Below, one piece after another: positions 26,187-35,822 of a DNA stretch of 64,000 bases. The translations under genes were made by a program, and so were the position numbers. The stretch's first letter is position 1. Each line of letters begins with the position of its first letter. The stretch is taken from contig NZ_JAETXX010000001.1 of NCBI RefSeq assembly GCF_021764745.1, positions 372,001 through 436,000 on the forward strand, read 5' to 3'. The DNA comes from Joostella atrarenae. GTDB lineage: Bacteria; Bacteroidota; Bacteroidia; Flavobacteriales; Flavobacteriaceae. The notes beneath the pieces are model-generated. The model was given only the letters and a program-made list of their open reading frames with translations. It did no database searches and was not told the DNA's origin.

Positions 26187-26230
26187 TACAATCCTTCCTT
26201 CTTTAAGCTACACCTCTTTATTCTACTTCT

Positions 26231-26238
26231 TATATTTG
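26231..26238 (+). promoter_or_regulatory. -7 promoter element of the ABC ATPase gene
   Basis: TATATTTG, exact TAnnTTTG, ending 16 nt before the ATG at 26255. No clear -33. Confidence 0.5.
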
Positions 26239-26254
26239 CTAAAACCTAATATCT

Positions 26255-27208
26255 ATGCTCGAAGTAAAAAAGGTATCCTTTCAATATCACGAAACTCCTA
26301 TTTTAAAAAATATAAACTTTACTTTACAAAAGGGAGAACACTTATCTATTATTGGGGAAAGTGGCTCTGGAAAAAGTACTCTTTTAAAGATTATATATGG
26401 ACTTTATCATTTAGAGAAAGGAAAACTCTTTTGGAATAAAACACCAATGTTAGGACCTAATTATAACATTGTTCCTGGAGAGCCTTTTATTAAATATGTA
26501 GCCCAAGATTACGATCTTATGCCTTTTATTACTGTGGAAGAAAATATAGGGAAGTTCCTATCTAATTTTTATCCTCGGAAGAAGAAAAAAAGGATTGCAG
26601 AGCTGTTAGAACTTGTTGGTATGACAGCATATGCTAAGATTAAACCAACAGAATTAAGTGGCGGACAACAACAGCGCGTTGCCTTGGCAAAAGCTTTAGC
26701 AAGAGAACCTGAATTGCTTTTATTGGACGAGCCTTTTAGTAACATTGATAATTTTAAGAAGAATCAGTTAAGGCGCGATATTTTTGGATACTTAAAGCAA
26801 GAAAATATCAGCTGTATTACTGCCACTCACGACAATACCGACAGCCTCTCTTATGCGGATATTACAATGGTTTTAAAGCAAGGAAAATGCATTGCGTTAG
26901 ACAATCCTGAAACGCTTTATAAAACGCCTAAAAATAAATATGTAGCCTCTCTCTTCGGAGAAGTAAATGAGCTTCCTATCAATTTGTTTTCCAAGGAGGA
27001 AACAAGTAGTAAGAAAGTTTTATTATATCCACATCAATTGGAAGTAACTAATTCTTCAGCAATAAAAGTAAAGGTTAAAAAATCATATTTTCAGGGAACT
27101 CACTATTTAATAGAAGGGATTAGAAATAGAACAACAATCCTTTTTAATCACACAAAAGAAATTCCAGTAGATAAGGAAGTAAATATTAAAGCAGTTTACG
27201 AGTTTTAG
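26255..27208 (+). CDS. ABC transporter ATP-binding protein, orphan
   Basis: 317 residues. Complete ABC domain: Walker A GESGSGKST (~34-42), Q-loop VAQDYDL, signature LSGGQQQRVALAKALA, Walker B LLLLDEP and switch ATHD. Residues ~230-317 look like a TOBE-type regulatory beta domain, as in MalK/PotA-like importers. No permease or binding protein is encoded within the window nearby and it sits between terminators, so it is monocistronic. Partner and substrate are unknown; it may energise a permease encoded elsewhere. Confidence 0.88.
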   Translation: MLEVKKVSFQYHETPILKNINFTLQKGEHLSIIGESGSGKSTLLKIIYGLYHLEKGKLFWNKTPMLGPNYNIVPGEPFIKYVAQDYDLMPFITVEENIGKFLSNFYPRKKKKRIAELLELVGMTAYAKIKPTELSGGQQQRVALAKALAREPELLLLDEPFSNIDNFKKNQLRRDIFGYLKQENISCITATHDNTDSLSYADITMVLKQGKCIALDNPETLYKTPKNKYVASLFGEVNELPINLFSKEETSSKKVLLYPHQLEVTNSSAIKVKVKKSYFQGTHYLIEGIRNRTTILFNHTKEIPVDKEVNIKAVYEF

Positions 27209-27225
27209 AAGAGCTTAAAAACAAT

Positions 27226-27265
27226 AAAAAAGCCGACATTTAAAACTTATTAAATGTCGGCTTTT
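27226..27265 (+). terminator. Bidirectional terminator between convergent genes
   Basis: Perfect 12-bp stem GCCGACATTTAA (27232-27243) / TTAAATGTCGGC (27250-27261), A-run before and T-run after. Serves the ABC gene on plus and the lipocalin-like gene on minus. Confidence 0.88.
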
Positions 27266-27289
27266 AACCTAAAACTTACTTATATTTTC

Positions 27290-27832
27290 TTAGTTAGCAG
27301 GCTCTATTTCTGCTAGCTTTTGAGAGTACGTGTACGTAACAACAATTTGGATTTGCTGTCCGCTTGCATCTGTTGCAATCCCAGAAGTTTGAACTGTATA
27401 TTCTGTTTCTTCTGCATTGAACTCAAGAGTTTGAATCGACTCATAACAGTTTGTAACAAGACCAAGCGTTGTTCCTCCTAGCTTCCAACTTCCTGAGAAA
27501 TCTTCAGTAGCTTCACAATCTTCAACTACACCCCCTTGCTCATATGTATAAGTTCTATCAGAATTAAAAGTGTACACTATATCATTCTGACATTCTGTTT
27601 GTTGAGCATAAATATCTGTACTTGGGTTCTCTTCCTCATCATCAGTTAAATCGATCTCTTCATCAGATGTTATTCCTGTTAACTCCCAACTTCCTACAAA
27701 AGTAGTCTCTTCATCAGAAAGAGCTCCTGTGTAATCTGGTGTACAACTTACAGTATCGTCGTCATCACAACTAATAAATAATCCTGTTAGCGCTACAAAT
27801 AATGATGCAGCAATTAATTTTCTTGTTTTCAT
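27290..27832 (-). CDS. Lipocalin-like surface or periplasmic lipoprotein
   Basis: 180 residues. Signal with lipobox FISC and a very acidic DDDD right after the Cys, a pattern that in Bacteroidota can direct export to the outer leaflet. The mature part looks lipocalin-like: FVGSWELTGI, an insert rich in D/E, CQNDIVYTFNSDRTYTYEQGG, FSGSWKLGGTTLGL. Two Cys pairs may form disulfides. Small-molecule binding is inferred from fold type only. Confidence 0.75.
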   Translation of the reverse strand: MKTRKLIAASLFVALTGLFISCDDDDTVSCTPDYTGALSDEETTFVGSWELTGITSDEEIDLTDDEEENPSTDIYAQQTECQNDIVYTFNSDRTYTYEQGGVVEDCEATEDFSGSWKLGGTTLGLVTNCYESIQTLEFNAEETEYTVQTSGIATDASGQQIQIVVTYTYSQKLAEIEPAN

Positions 27833-27955
27833 TAAGGTTTTTGCTTTTATGTTATGCTATATATAATAGAAGCAAAGCTTAAGAAATGGTTGCGTGGAAG
27901 ATTGTTAATTTTTTAAACTAATAGAATGATTAAGGAAAGTTCACTTAGAATTCTA

Positions 27956-28414
27956 CTAATAAATAGCTTGAATTTTTATATTGGAAGTTTGAAAAGTAAC
28001 CTCATCATCAATCCCTTTTCCTAATAAAAGCTTTCCGATTGGAGACTGTGCAGAAATACAATATACATCTGTATTATCTATGGTTATCTGACCTAAAGAA
28101 ACGGATATAAAGTAGTTAACGACATTTGTTTGCACCAAGCTTCCCATTTTTACGGCTTTTTCTGCTGAAGTATTCCCGAAATTAATTCTCGAAAATGCAT
28201 GATGCATCATCTCAACTTCTCGCAAGCGGTTGCCAGCTTTCTCTCTTTCCAACTGAAGCATAGCACGCCCTGTTTCATGCTTATCTCCAGCACTGCTTTT
28301 AGTTTCGGAAGCAAAAGATTCTTCTATAGTTGCAATTGCCTTTTGAACTTGATACAACCGTTCATTTAAAAGTTCTTGGCATTTATTTACTAACTGCTCT
28401 TTAATGCTTTTCAT
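27956..28414 (-). CDS. GreA/GreB-like protein (flavobacterial type)
   Basis: 152 residues. N-terminal coiled-coil half (VNKCQELLNERLYQVQKAIATIEESFASETKSSAGDKHETGRAMLQLEREKAG) and C-terminal GreA-like FKBP-type domain ending with ISAQSPIGKLLLGKGIDDEVTF. This layout is that of transcript-cleavage factors and their competitors; the acidic tip of true GreA is not obvious. Such proteins are often mislabelled 3-oxoacyl-ACP synthase in flavobacterial genomes (my recollection), a name no motif here supports. Own promoter 15 nt upstream. Confidence 0.75.
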   Translation of the reverse strand: MKSIKEQLVNKCQELLNERLYQVQKAIATIEESFASETKSSAGDKHETGRAMLQLEREKAGNRLREVEMMHHAFSRINFGNTSAEKAVKMGSLVQTNVVNYFISVSLGQITIDNTDVYCISAQSPIGKLLLGKGIDDEVTFQTSNIKIQAIY

Positions 28415-28428
28415 TATAAGAATTTATT

Positions 28429-28436
28429 CAAAGATA
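28429..28436 (-). promoter_or_regulatory. -7 promoter element of the GreA-like gene
   Basis: Minus strand TATCTTTG, exact match, 15 nt upstream of the ATG at 28414. Confidence 0.5.
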
Positions 28437-28569
28437 AGGGAACATGGGCATATTATAAACACTATATAACTATCAAAACTCTACAACAAAATATTCCTTT
28501 CTTAAAACTGTAGAATTATTACTATATTCAATATCTTTAAAACTACACCGCCAAAACTAATTTATAAAA

Positions 28570-29553
28570 ATGGAATTCTTACAAACTCTTTACCAGGAGA
28601 TTATAAACTTTCTTGGAGTTACGCAAGCATGGGAAATTCTCCGAGAAGGTAATTACGAAACTCTTAAAACATACAAAGGATTTACGGCTTTTATACATCC
28701 TATTATTCCCATTCTAATAATTTTAGAATTTATACTTGGGCTAATCTATAAAAAACCACAAACAAAAGTATACAAAGTAAATTTCCTAATCTATGTTTTC
28801 AATCGTATAATAGGGAGATTTATAGCCATTGCTATGGTTACACTCATTATAGGGAGTTTACAAAAATATGCTCCTTTCCAAACCTCTTTTACATGGTATT
28901 GGTTTATATATGGATATGTAGTTTGGGAATTCGGTCACTTTTTATATCATTATTGGGGACATAAAGTACGGTTATTTTGGTGCTTACATTCTACACATCA
29001 TGCTCCAGAAAACATGAATCTTTCTGTTACTCATGCGCATTTTTTCTTAGAAGCTCCATATGCAGATGCTATACGTACAACCGTATGTATTCTTGCTGGA
29101 GTACAACCAGAAATGCTATTAATAATTATGCTTATAGATGGAACATATGGTGCTTTTATTCATATTGGAGAGAATTTATTAAGAGACGGTAGACTTGGTT
29201 TTTTAAACAATATTATCTTAACACCATCTCACCATCGGGTACACCACGCTAGAAATCCTTTATACATGGACACCAATTTCTGTAACCTTTTAAACATATG
29301 GGATAAAGCTTTTGGAACATTTCAAAATGAAGAAAAGGAGGTTAAAATTGAGTATGGAATCACTAGAGAAATGGACTCAGGCAACTTTATTGATGTTTAC
29401 TTTGGAGAAATTATTGCACTTTGCAAGGATATTTATAAAGCTCCAGGGATTAAAAATAAAATTCTGTATATCGTAATGCCACCAGGTTGGAGCCATTCTG
29501 GAGAGCATAAAACAGCAAAAATAGTAAGAGAAGCCTATTTAAATAACAAGTAA
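28570..29553 (+). CDS. Sterol desaturase / fatty acid hydroxylase family membrane enzyme
   Basis: 327 residues, several hydrophobic segments (about 40-60, 75-100, 112-130, 165-185). The di-iron histidine boxes are clear: HFLYH, HSTHH and HHRVHH, with HAHFF as an extra box. Integral membrane oxygenase acting on lipid chains or isoprenoids; substrate not deducible. TATCTTTA, near the -7 consensus, lies at 28532-28539. Convergent with the Nramp-like gene. Confidence 0.88.
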   Translation: MEFLQTLYQEIINFLGVTQAWEILREGNYETLKTYKGFTAFIHPIIPILIILEFILGLIYKKPQTKVYKVNFLIYVFNRIIGRFIAIAMVTLIIGSLQKYAPFQTSFTWYWFIYGYVVWEFGHFLYHYWGHKVRLFWCLHSTHHAPENMNLSVTHAHFFLEAPYADAIRTTVCILAGVQPEMLLIIMLIDGTYGAFIHIGENLLRDGRLGFLNNIILTPSHHRVHHARNPLYMDTNFCNLLNIWDKAFGTFQNEEKEVKIEYGITREMDSGNFIDVYFGEIIALCKDIYKAPGIKNKILYIVMPPGWSHSGEHKTAKIVREAYLNNK

Positions 29554-29572
29554 AAAATTCTTATAAATGGGC

Positions 29573-30775
29573 TTAGTTAAAAATATGAATCCCAATTACT
29601 TTTAAAACACTCATTATTCCAAGCCCTAATGTTAGTAATACAATTATGAGTCCCAATACATTTTGAAAAAAGGTATTCTTATATGATTTCAAAATAGAAG
29701 TTCTATTAACTGCCCAAAGTAAAAAAACTGCAATTATTGGTAGTAAAATTCCGTTTGAAATTTGCGCTATCTTTATAACTTCAATTGGCTTGATTCCGAA
29801 TGACATAAAAATAACTCCTAGAATTACAATAAACATCCAAACGGATTTAAAGCGTTTATCTTTCATAGAAGCATTCCATCCAAAGCAACTATTAGCAACA
29901 AAAGCAGCCGCTAAAGGAGCCGTAATTGCAGAAGTTAATCCTGCTGCAAAAAGGCCAATTCCCATAAAATATTTAGCACTATTTCCATAAATAGGCTCTA
30001 AGCCTTTTGCTAAATCTAATACATTTTCTATCTGTAAATTTTGTGTTTTAGCCGCAGTAATCATTATAGCTATAGAAACCATTCCTCCCAAAGAAATAGC
30101 AAGGAAGGTATCTCTCCGAGCATATTTTAAATCGTTCGCTAAATGCCATTTTTTACTCACCAATGAAGCGTGTAAAAACAAATTGTAAGGTACAATAGTC
30201 GTTCCAACCAAAGAAATTATAGTCAAGAGGCTGTCTTTAGGAGCTTTTGGAACGAAGAGTCCGTTAATAATATCCATTATATTTGGCTTGGTAACTATTG
30301 CAGTTAGCATAAATGATATACTCATTAATAACACTAAAGAAACAAGAATTTTTTCTATCGATTTATAGTTCCCTATATAAAGAAATACAAACGCTAAAAT
30401 TCCAATTATTAACGGATAAAAACTTGTATAAGTAGTTCCAAATAATGCTTGAAGGCCTAATGTTGCCCCTCCGATATTTCCGCCTTCATAAGCAGCATTT
30501 CCAATAACGATAGCTCCTAATATTAAAGCTATAACCAACCATTTTAACCAAGGTTTTTTAATTTCTGTAGCCACCACATCTCCCAACCCCTTTTGAGTGA
30601 TGATTCCTATTCTTGCGGCCATTTCTTGTAGAATTATGGTTGCTACAATAGAGAATAGCATTGCCCATAATAGCGAAAAACCAAAAGTATTTCCAGCCAA
30701 CATACAAGCCGTAACTGTTCCAGGCCCAATAAATGCCGCTGCAACTAAAACTCCAGGACCTATTCTTTTAAACAT
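29573..30775 (-). CDS. Nramp-family transporter with non-canonical metal-site motifs
   Basis: 400 residues, about 11 hydrophobic helices, inner membrane. Overall similarity to Nramp/MntH is clear, but TM1 reads GPGT (17-20) where MntH has DPGN, and TM6 reads VPYNLFLHASL where MntH has a MPHNLYLHS-type motif. So the Asp and Asn of TM1 and the Met/His of TM6 that bind divalent metals are changed. It may carry a different ion, or a metal with different ligands. It starts one base after the DUF2891 stop on the same strand, so the two genes form an operon. Confidence 0.85.
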   Translation of the reverse strand: MFKRIGPGVLVAAAFIGPGTVTACMLAGNTFGFSLLWAMLFSIVATIILQEMAARIGIITQKGLGDVVATEIKKPWLKWLVIALILGAIVIGNAAYEGGNIGGATLGLQALFGTTYTSFYPLIIGILAFVFLYIGNYKSIEKILVSLVLLMSISFMLTAIVTKPNIMDIINGLFVPKAPKDSLLTIISLVGTTIVPYNLFLHASLVSKKWHLANDLKYARRDTFLAISLGGMVSIAIMITAAKTQNLQIENVLDLAKGLEPIYGNSAKYFMGIGLFAAGLTSAITAPLAAAFVANSCFGWNASMKDKRFKSVWMFIVILGVIFMSFGIKPIEVIKIAQISNGILLPIIAVFLLWAVNRTSILKSYKNTFFQNVLGLIIVLLTLGLGIMSVLKVIGIHIFN

Positions 30776-31894
30776 CTATTCGCTTACATGGTTTAAAGAA
30801 TACAATGCAAAAGTTCCTAACCAATGCGTTCCGCTATAATTATCATCTACAATATTTGGAAGCGAATAATTTATATGCTGATTTGCAATGTTTTTTAAAT
30901 GCGAATATTCTGGTAAACTCTCTGCAATACCATAAAGACACCAAGCACGACTAAAGTTTAAACCATCTAAATGAACTAATTTACCATCTGCTCTGTCGCC
31001 AACTTTACCTGGTTCTAATTCGAAGTTTCTATCAGCTAATTGAGGTAGGAAATTATCAATCCACACTTTAAAATCGTCCTTGCTATATACTTTTTTTACC
31101 AAGTTTGCTTCCTCTAGACATGGGGAAAGAAAATCATGACCACTAGGCTCCCAAGTAATCGGACAATCAACATCACTTTTATAAAAACGCTTTACAGTTT
31201 CTGTAATACTTTGCTTGAATTGATTATTTCCAAGCGTATTTGCATAATCCCAAGCCAAAGACAATCCGAAGGCTGTATTAGCATGCTCTCCAACACGAAT
31301 TGGATAATTTAATTTTGGCAGAAATGTTATATAAGCATTTACAATATAGTCTGTAAGTGGTTGTAAATTTGCCTCTAGTTCTTTTGCCATAGGATCATTC
31401 CAATTATGTAACTCTTCAACAAGTTTTAGCGTCCATGCCCAACCATAAGTACGCTCAAAAGAAGCGTTCCCTTTCATCTTAAAATAGGCAACCTCAGCTT
31501 CTATATTCTCTTTAGAGATATTTGCTTTTAACTTCTCTCGGATAGAAGATGCATTTTCTAAATTAGGAAACTGCTTAAGAAGCGAAATAAGCGACCAATG
31601 TCCATGAACTGAAGAATGCCAATCGAAGCATCCATAAAAGGCAGGATGCAACTTCTTTGGTGTTGCTAAATGTGTACTATCTTCTAAAGTTTGATTTAGC
31701 TTATTAGGAAACTCAGTTTGCATACATTCCAAAGGTAAAGAAGCAAGTCTATTTGCTTCTTCTATATTTAAAACAGGCGTAGGTGCAGTTTCTATAGTTG
31801 TTTTTTCTGAAGTCTTAGCATCTTTACAAGCAACCGTAAACGCAAGTATAATTAAAAGACAAAAGAGTGGTTTTTTCATTTTAAAAGATTTCAT
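30776..31894 (-). CDS. DUF2891 family lipoprotein
   Basis: 372 residues. N-terminal lipobox TVAC after a hydrophobic stretch; the second Met (MKKPLFC) may be the real start, 15 nt downstream. The mature part is the all-helical DUF2891 domain, with HPAFYGCFDWHSSVHGHWSL, RTYGWAWTLKL, RVGEHANTAFGL and CPITWEPSGHDFLSPCLEEA, resembling alpha/alpha-toroid folds. Function unknown; conserved His, Asp and Trp suggest a hydrolase-like pocket. Immediately followed by the Nramp-like gene. Confidence 0.87.
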   Translation of the reverse strand: MKSFKMKKPLFCLLIILAFTVACKDAKTSEKTTIETAPTPVLNIEEANRLASLPLECMQTEFPNKLNQTLEDSTHLATPKKLHPAFYGCFDWHSSVHGHWSLISLLKQFPNLENASSIREKLKANISKENIEAEVAYFKMKGNASFERTYGWAWTLKLVEELHNWNDPMAKELEANLQPLTDYIVNAYITFLPKLNYPIRVGEHANTAFGLSLAWDYANTLGNNQFKQSITETVKRFYKSDVDCPITWEPSGHDFLSPCLEEANLVKKVYSKDDFKVWIDNFLPQLADRNFELEPGKVGDRADGKLVHLDGLNFSRAWCLYGIAESLPEYSHLKNIANQHINYSLPNIVDDNYSGTHWLGTFALYSLNHVSE

Positions 31895-31944
31895 TATAAA
31901 CTGTTGATTAGTGTCATTATTATATGATTCGTAAATATAAACTT

Positions 31945-32646
31945 TTATTTATAGTTACTTTTATTTTCATTTTGAAGATTGAAAGCACCGTAATATTCCA
32001 TCTGCTTTAAAATCCATTTTTCCCTTTGTTCAATGTAACTTGTAGCTGGAGAAGCCCTTAAAACTAATGGATTTGGTAGTATGGAAGCAATCGCAGCAGC
32101 CTCTAACTTAGACAGCTTGTTAGCGCTTTTATTAAACCAAAATTTTGAAGCAGCTTCAGCGCCATAAATTCCATCCCCCATTTCGATACTGTTCAAGTAT
32201 ACTTCTAGAATACGTTCTTTACTCCAAAGTTGTTCTATTAAAAAAGTAAAATAAGCCTCAAAACCTTTCCGAAGCCAACTTCTCCCAGGCCATAAAAAAA
32301 CATTCTTTGCTGTTTGCTGACTAATAGTACTGGCTCCTCTTAATTTTTTTTCTTCTGAAGTATTTCTTATTACTTTCTCTATGGCTTGTACATCAAAACC
32401 ATTATGCTTTTCAAACTTTTGGTCTTCACTACAAATAACAGCTAATTGAAGATTTTTTGAAATATTATCCATGGAAACCCAATCGTGTTTCCAAACTAAT
32501 TCTTGTTGTTTCTCATTCTGTTGATAAGCACGAATCGCCATTAATGGAGTTACAGGAACAGGAAGCCATTTGTAGAGCAAAACCCAAATAACAGAGATTG
32601 CCACAAACCACAAAAAGCATTTAAAAAGAAAGCGAAATATCCTCAT
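31945..32646 (-). CDS. mtgA: Monofunctional peptidoglycan glycosyltransferase MtgA
   Basis: 233 residues. One N-terminal membrane anchor (about 7-26), then a GT51 domain: CSEDQKFEKHNGFD with the catalytic Glu, GASTISQQTAKNVFLWPGRSWLRKGFEA, and KERILEVYLNSIEMGDGIYGAEAAS. Polymerises lipid II into glycan strands in the periplasm. No transpeptidase domain. A terminator for the upstream acc genes lies just before its start, so it has its own promoter, which I could not place. Confidence 0.94.
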   Translation of the reverse strand: MRIFRFLFKCFLWFVAISVIWVLLYKWLPVPVTPLMAIRAYQQNEKQQELVWKHDWVSMDNISKNLQLAVICSEDQKFEKHNGFDVQAIEKVIRNTSEEKKLRGASTISQQTAKNVFLWPGRSWLRKGFEAYFTFLIEQLWSKERILEVYLNSIEMGDGIYGAEAASKFWFNKSANKLSKLEAAAIASILPNPLVLRASPATSYIEQREKWILKQMEYYGAFNLQNENKSNYK

Positions 32647-32660
32647 ATACCTGTAAAAAT

Positions 32661-32696
32661 AAAAAAACCCGTATCAAATGTATTAAATGATACGGG
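32661..32696 (-). terminator. Terminator after accC (minus strand)
   Basis: CCCGTATCA (32668-32676) / TGATACGGG (32688-32696), perfect 9-bp stem; on minus it is followed by seven T (A-run 32661-32667). Confidence 0.85.
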
Positions 32697-32723
32697 CTTA
32701 TATTATAATAATCTGCAAGAAAT

Positions 32724-34079
32724 TTATTCTTCCTCTACTTTAGGTTTCATTTTGAAATCCTCCATAAATTTAGTTGTATAATTTCCAGCGATATAATCTG
32801 GTTCATCCATTAATTGTCTATGGAAAGGAATTGTTGTTTTTATTCCTTCAATTACAAACTCATCAAGAGCACGCTTCATTTTATTGATAGCTTCTTCTCT
32901 AGTTTGCGCTGTTGTAATCAACTTTGCAATCATAGAATCGTAATTTGGAGGAATTGTATACCCACTATAAACGTGCGTATCTAAACGTACTCCATGTCCT
33001 CCTGGAGCATGTAATGTAGTGATCATTCCTGGAGAAGGTCTAAAATCGTTGTAAGGATCTTCCGCATTAATTCTACACTCTATAGAATGTAACTTAGGCG
33101 TATAATTCTTTCCTGAAATTGGCACTCCAGCAGCCACAAGAATCTGCTCACGGATTAAGTCGTAATCGATTACCTGCTCGGTAATTGGATGCTCAACTTG
33201 AATACGTGTATTCATTTCCATGAAATAGAAATTCCTATGTTTATCTACTAAAAACTCTACAGTTCCAGCTCCTTCATATTTAATATATTCTGCTGCTTTA
33301 ACTGCTGCATTCCCCATTTTTTCACGGAGTTCATCCGTCATAAAAGGAGAAGGAGTTTCTTCTGTTAATTTTTGGTGACGTCTTTGTACCGAGCAATCTC
33401 TTTCTGAAAGGTGACATGCTTTTCCGAATTGGTCTCCTACTACTTGTATTTCTATATGGCGAGGCTCTTCAATAAGCTTTTCCATATACATCCCATCATT
33501 ACCAAAAGAAGCAGCTGCTTCTTGTTTAGCACTTTCATAGGCTTTCTGTAAGTCTTCTTCTTTCCAAACTGCACGCATCCCTTTACCACCACCACCGGCT
33601 GTAGCTTTAAGCATAACAGGATACCCCATTTCTTTAGCTAATTTCTTGGTTTGGTCTAAAGATTCTAAAAGTCCTTCTGATCCAGGAACCGTAGGTACCT
33701 TAGCATCATTCATAGTTCTTTTAGCACTTGCTTTGTCTCCCATTCTTTCGATCATCTCAGGGCCAGCACCAATAAACTTGATACCATGCTCCTTACAGAT
33801 TCTCGAAAAGTTAGCATTTTCAGATAGAAATCCGTAGCCAGGGTGAATAGCATCTGCATTTGTAATTTCTGCAGCAGCTATAATACTAGATATTTTAAGA
33901 TAAGAATCTTTACTAGGCGCTGGTCCTATACAAACAGCTTCATCTGCAAATCTAACATGCAGACTTTCTTCATCGGCCTTAGAATATACAGCAACTGTTT
34001 TGATCCCCATCTCTTTACAGGTTCTAATAACACGAAGTGCTATTTCTCCTCTATTTGCGATCAATATTTTTTTAAACAT
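32724..34079 (-). CDS. accC: Acetyl-CoA carboxylase, biotin carboxylase subunit
   Basis: 451 residues. ATP-dependent carboxylation of biotin on AccB, first step of fatty-acid synthesis. ATP-grasp landmarks: [32 protein letters not shown], the Gly-rich [62 protein letters not shown]. Length and order normal. Last gene of fabH-accB-accC. Confidence 0.97.
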   Translation of the reverse strand: MFKKILIANRGEIALRVIRTCKEMGIKTVAVYSKADEESLHVRFADEAVCIGPAPSKDSYLKISSIIAAAEITNADAIHPGYGFLSENANFSRICKEHGIKFIGAGPEMIERMGDKASAKRTMNDAKVPTVPGSEGLLESLDQTKKLAKEMGYPVMLKATAGGGGKGMRAVWKEEDLQKAYESAKQEAAASFGNDGMYMEKLIEEPRHIEIQVVGDQFGKACHLSERDCSVQRRHQKLTEETPSPFMTDELREKMGNAAVKAAEYIKYEGAGTVEFLVDKHRNFYFMEMNTRIQVEHPITEQVIDYDLIREQILVAAGVPISGKNYTPKLHSIECRINAEDPYNDFRPSPGMITTLHAPGGHGVRLDTHVYSGYTIPPNYDSMIAKLITTAQTREEAINKMKRALDEFVIEGIKTTIPFHRQLMDEPDYIAGNYTTKFMEDFKMKPKVEEE

Positions 34080-34172
34080 CTTCTGAAATTTTAATTTTTG
34101 AATTCTAAATTTTTAGGTTTTGCGAATGATGAGTTATACACCTTCATTCTACAATTTACAATTCTAAATTTC

Positions 34173-34676
34173 TTATGATGGATCTACCAAAAATAATGGC
34201 TGATCAAATTCTACTGGAGAAGATTCATCAGCTAATACTTTAACAATTTTACCTGAAACTTCAGATTCTATTTCATTGAAAAGTTTCATCGCTTCGATAA
34301 TACATAAAACATCACCTACTGCAACTGTATCTCCAACTTCTTTGAAGTTAGGCTTGTCTGGTGAAGGTCTTCTATAGAAAGTACCTATAATTGGCGATTT
34401 TATGGTAATATACTTGCTGTCGTCTTCTGTTGCCGCTGCAGGTGCTTGTCCTGCATCTGCTGCTGCAGGTGCTGGCGCTGCTACAGGCTGTGGTGCCATT
34501 CCCTGTTGCATTGGCTGATTTACAGGTATTTGCTGAACATAAGTAGTGTTGTCACTTCTTTTTTCATCATCTCCTGTTCTAATAGTAATCTTCACATCCT
34601 CCATTTCAAGCTTTACTTCGCTTGCTCCAGATTTTGCCACGAATTTTATTAAACTTTGAATCTCTTTTAAATCCAT
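34173..34676 (-). CDS. accB: Acetyl-CoA carboxylase biotin carboxyl carrier protein
   Basis: 167 residues. N-terminal dimerising part, an Ala/Pro/Gln-rich linker (~48-85), and a biotinyl domain with the target lysine K131 in [12 protein letters not shown]. Carries carboxybiotin between AccC and the carboxyltransferase. Between fabH (30 nt) and accC (93 nt), same strand. Confidence 0.97.
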   Translation of the reverse strand: MDLKEIQSLIKFVAKSGASEVKLEMEDVKITIRTGDDEKRSDNTTYVQQIPVNQPMQQGMAPQPVAAPAPAAADAGQAPAAATEDDSKYITIKSPIIGTFYRRPSPDKPNFKEVGDTVAVGDVLCIIEAMKLFNEIESEVSGKIVKVLADESSPVEFDQPLFLVDPS

Positions 34677-34706
34677 GATTGAGTTTTGTTAGTTTTGAGT
34701 TTATTA

Positions 34707-35702
34707 TTATGAGTTATATGCCCATTTTAAATAAATGGACCCCCAGGTAAATCCACCTCCAAAGGCTGCAAATACTAAGTTATCACCTTTTTTAAGCTGC
34801 TTTTCGTAATCTCTAAGCAACAAAGGTAATGTAGCCGAAGTTGTATTACCATAGTTTTGAATATTAACCATTACTTTAGAGGGGTCTAAATCTACACGAT
34901 TAGCAGTAGCATCGATAATACGCTTATTAGCTTGATGCGGTACTAACCATTGTACGTCTTCTTTAGTAAGGTTATTGCGGGTCATTATTTTTTCTGCAAC
35001 ATCTGCCATATTAGAAACGGCAAATTTAAATACTGTTTTTCCGTCTTGGTAGACAAAATGTTGCTTATTTTTCACGGTCTCTTCGTTTGTAGGAAGGCGA
35101 GAGCCTCCTGCTTCGATTCTTAAGAAATCTCTTCCGATACCGTCACTTCTCAAATATTCATCTTGTAATCCGAGTCCTTCTTCATTTGGTTCAAAAAGTA
35201 CTGCTCCAGCACCATCACCAAATATAATACAAGTTGCTCTGTCTTCATAATCTATTATTGAAGACATTTTATCAGCTCCAATAAGAAGAACCTTTTTATA
35301 GCGTCCGCTTTCAATGTAGCTTGCCGCTGTAGACATTCCAAACAAAAAACTAGAACAAGCTGCTTGCAAATCATAAGAAAAAGCATTTACAGCTCCTATT
35401 TCTGAAGCTACAAATGCAGCAGTAGCAGATACAGGCTGATCTGGAGTTGCAGTTCCTACAATTACCATGTCAATCTCATTAGCATCAACTCCACTTTTTC
35501 TAAGCAGGTCTTCCGCAGCTTTTATAGCCAAGTAAGAAGTTCCCTGTCCTTCTTCTTTTAAAATGCGCCTTTCTTTAATTCCTGTTCTGGAGGTTATCCA
35601 TTCATCATTTGTATCAACTAAGGTTTCTAATTCCTTATTTGTTAATATATAATCGGGCACATATGCTCCTACAGCTGTAATAGCTGCTTTAGGTCTATTC
35701 AT
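34707..35702 (-). CDS. fabH: Beta-ketoacyl-ACP synthase III
   Basis: 331 residues from the ATG at 35702. Condenses acetyl- or branched acyl-CoA with malonyl-ACP to start fatty acids. Catalytic triad C116 (LQAACSSFLFG), His in VPHQANKRI and Asn in YGNTTSA. The frame extends 7 codons upstream, but the family begins at MNRPKAAITAVGAYVP. First gene of fabH-accB-accC; an rpmF terminator separates it from the ribosomal unit. Confidence 0.95.
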   Translation of the reverse strand: MNRPKAAITAVGAYVPDYILTNKELETLVDTNDEWITSRTGIKERRILKEEGQGTSYLAIKAAEDLLRKSGVDANEIDMVIVGTATPDQPVSATAAFVASEIGAVNAFSYDLQAACSSFLFGMSTAASYIESGRYKKVLLIGADKMSSIIDYEDRATCIIFGDGAGAVLFEPNEEGLGLQDEYLRSDGIGRDFLRIEAGGSRLPTNEETVKNKQHFVYQDGKTVFKFAVSNMADVAEKIMTRNNLTKEDVQWLVPHQANKRIIDATANRVDLDPSKVMVNIQNYGNTTSATLPLLLRDYEKQLKKGDNLVFAAFGGGFTWGSIYLKWAYNS

Positions 35703-35751
35703 AATTCGCTTAGTTTTTATCAAAAACGTGCAAAATTCGATGAAAATTAAT

Positions 35752-35759
35752 CAAAACTA
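35752..35759 (-). promoter_or_regulatory. Possible -7 promoter element of fabH-accBC
   Basis: Minus strand TAGTTTTG, exact TAnnTTTG, 49 nt upstream of the fabH start and downstream of the rpmF terminator. No -33 TTG at proper spacing. Confidence 0.4.
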
Positions 35760-35822
35760 CTAATTTTCGATCAAATAGTGGTGCAAAATAGGGTGTTTTT
35801 GACTTATAGAAAAATTTTGAAT

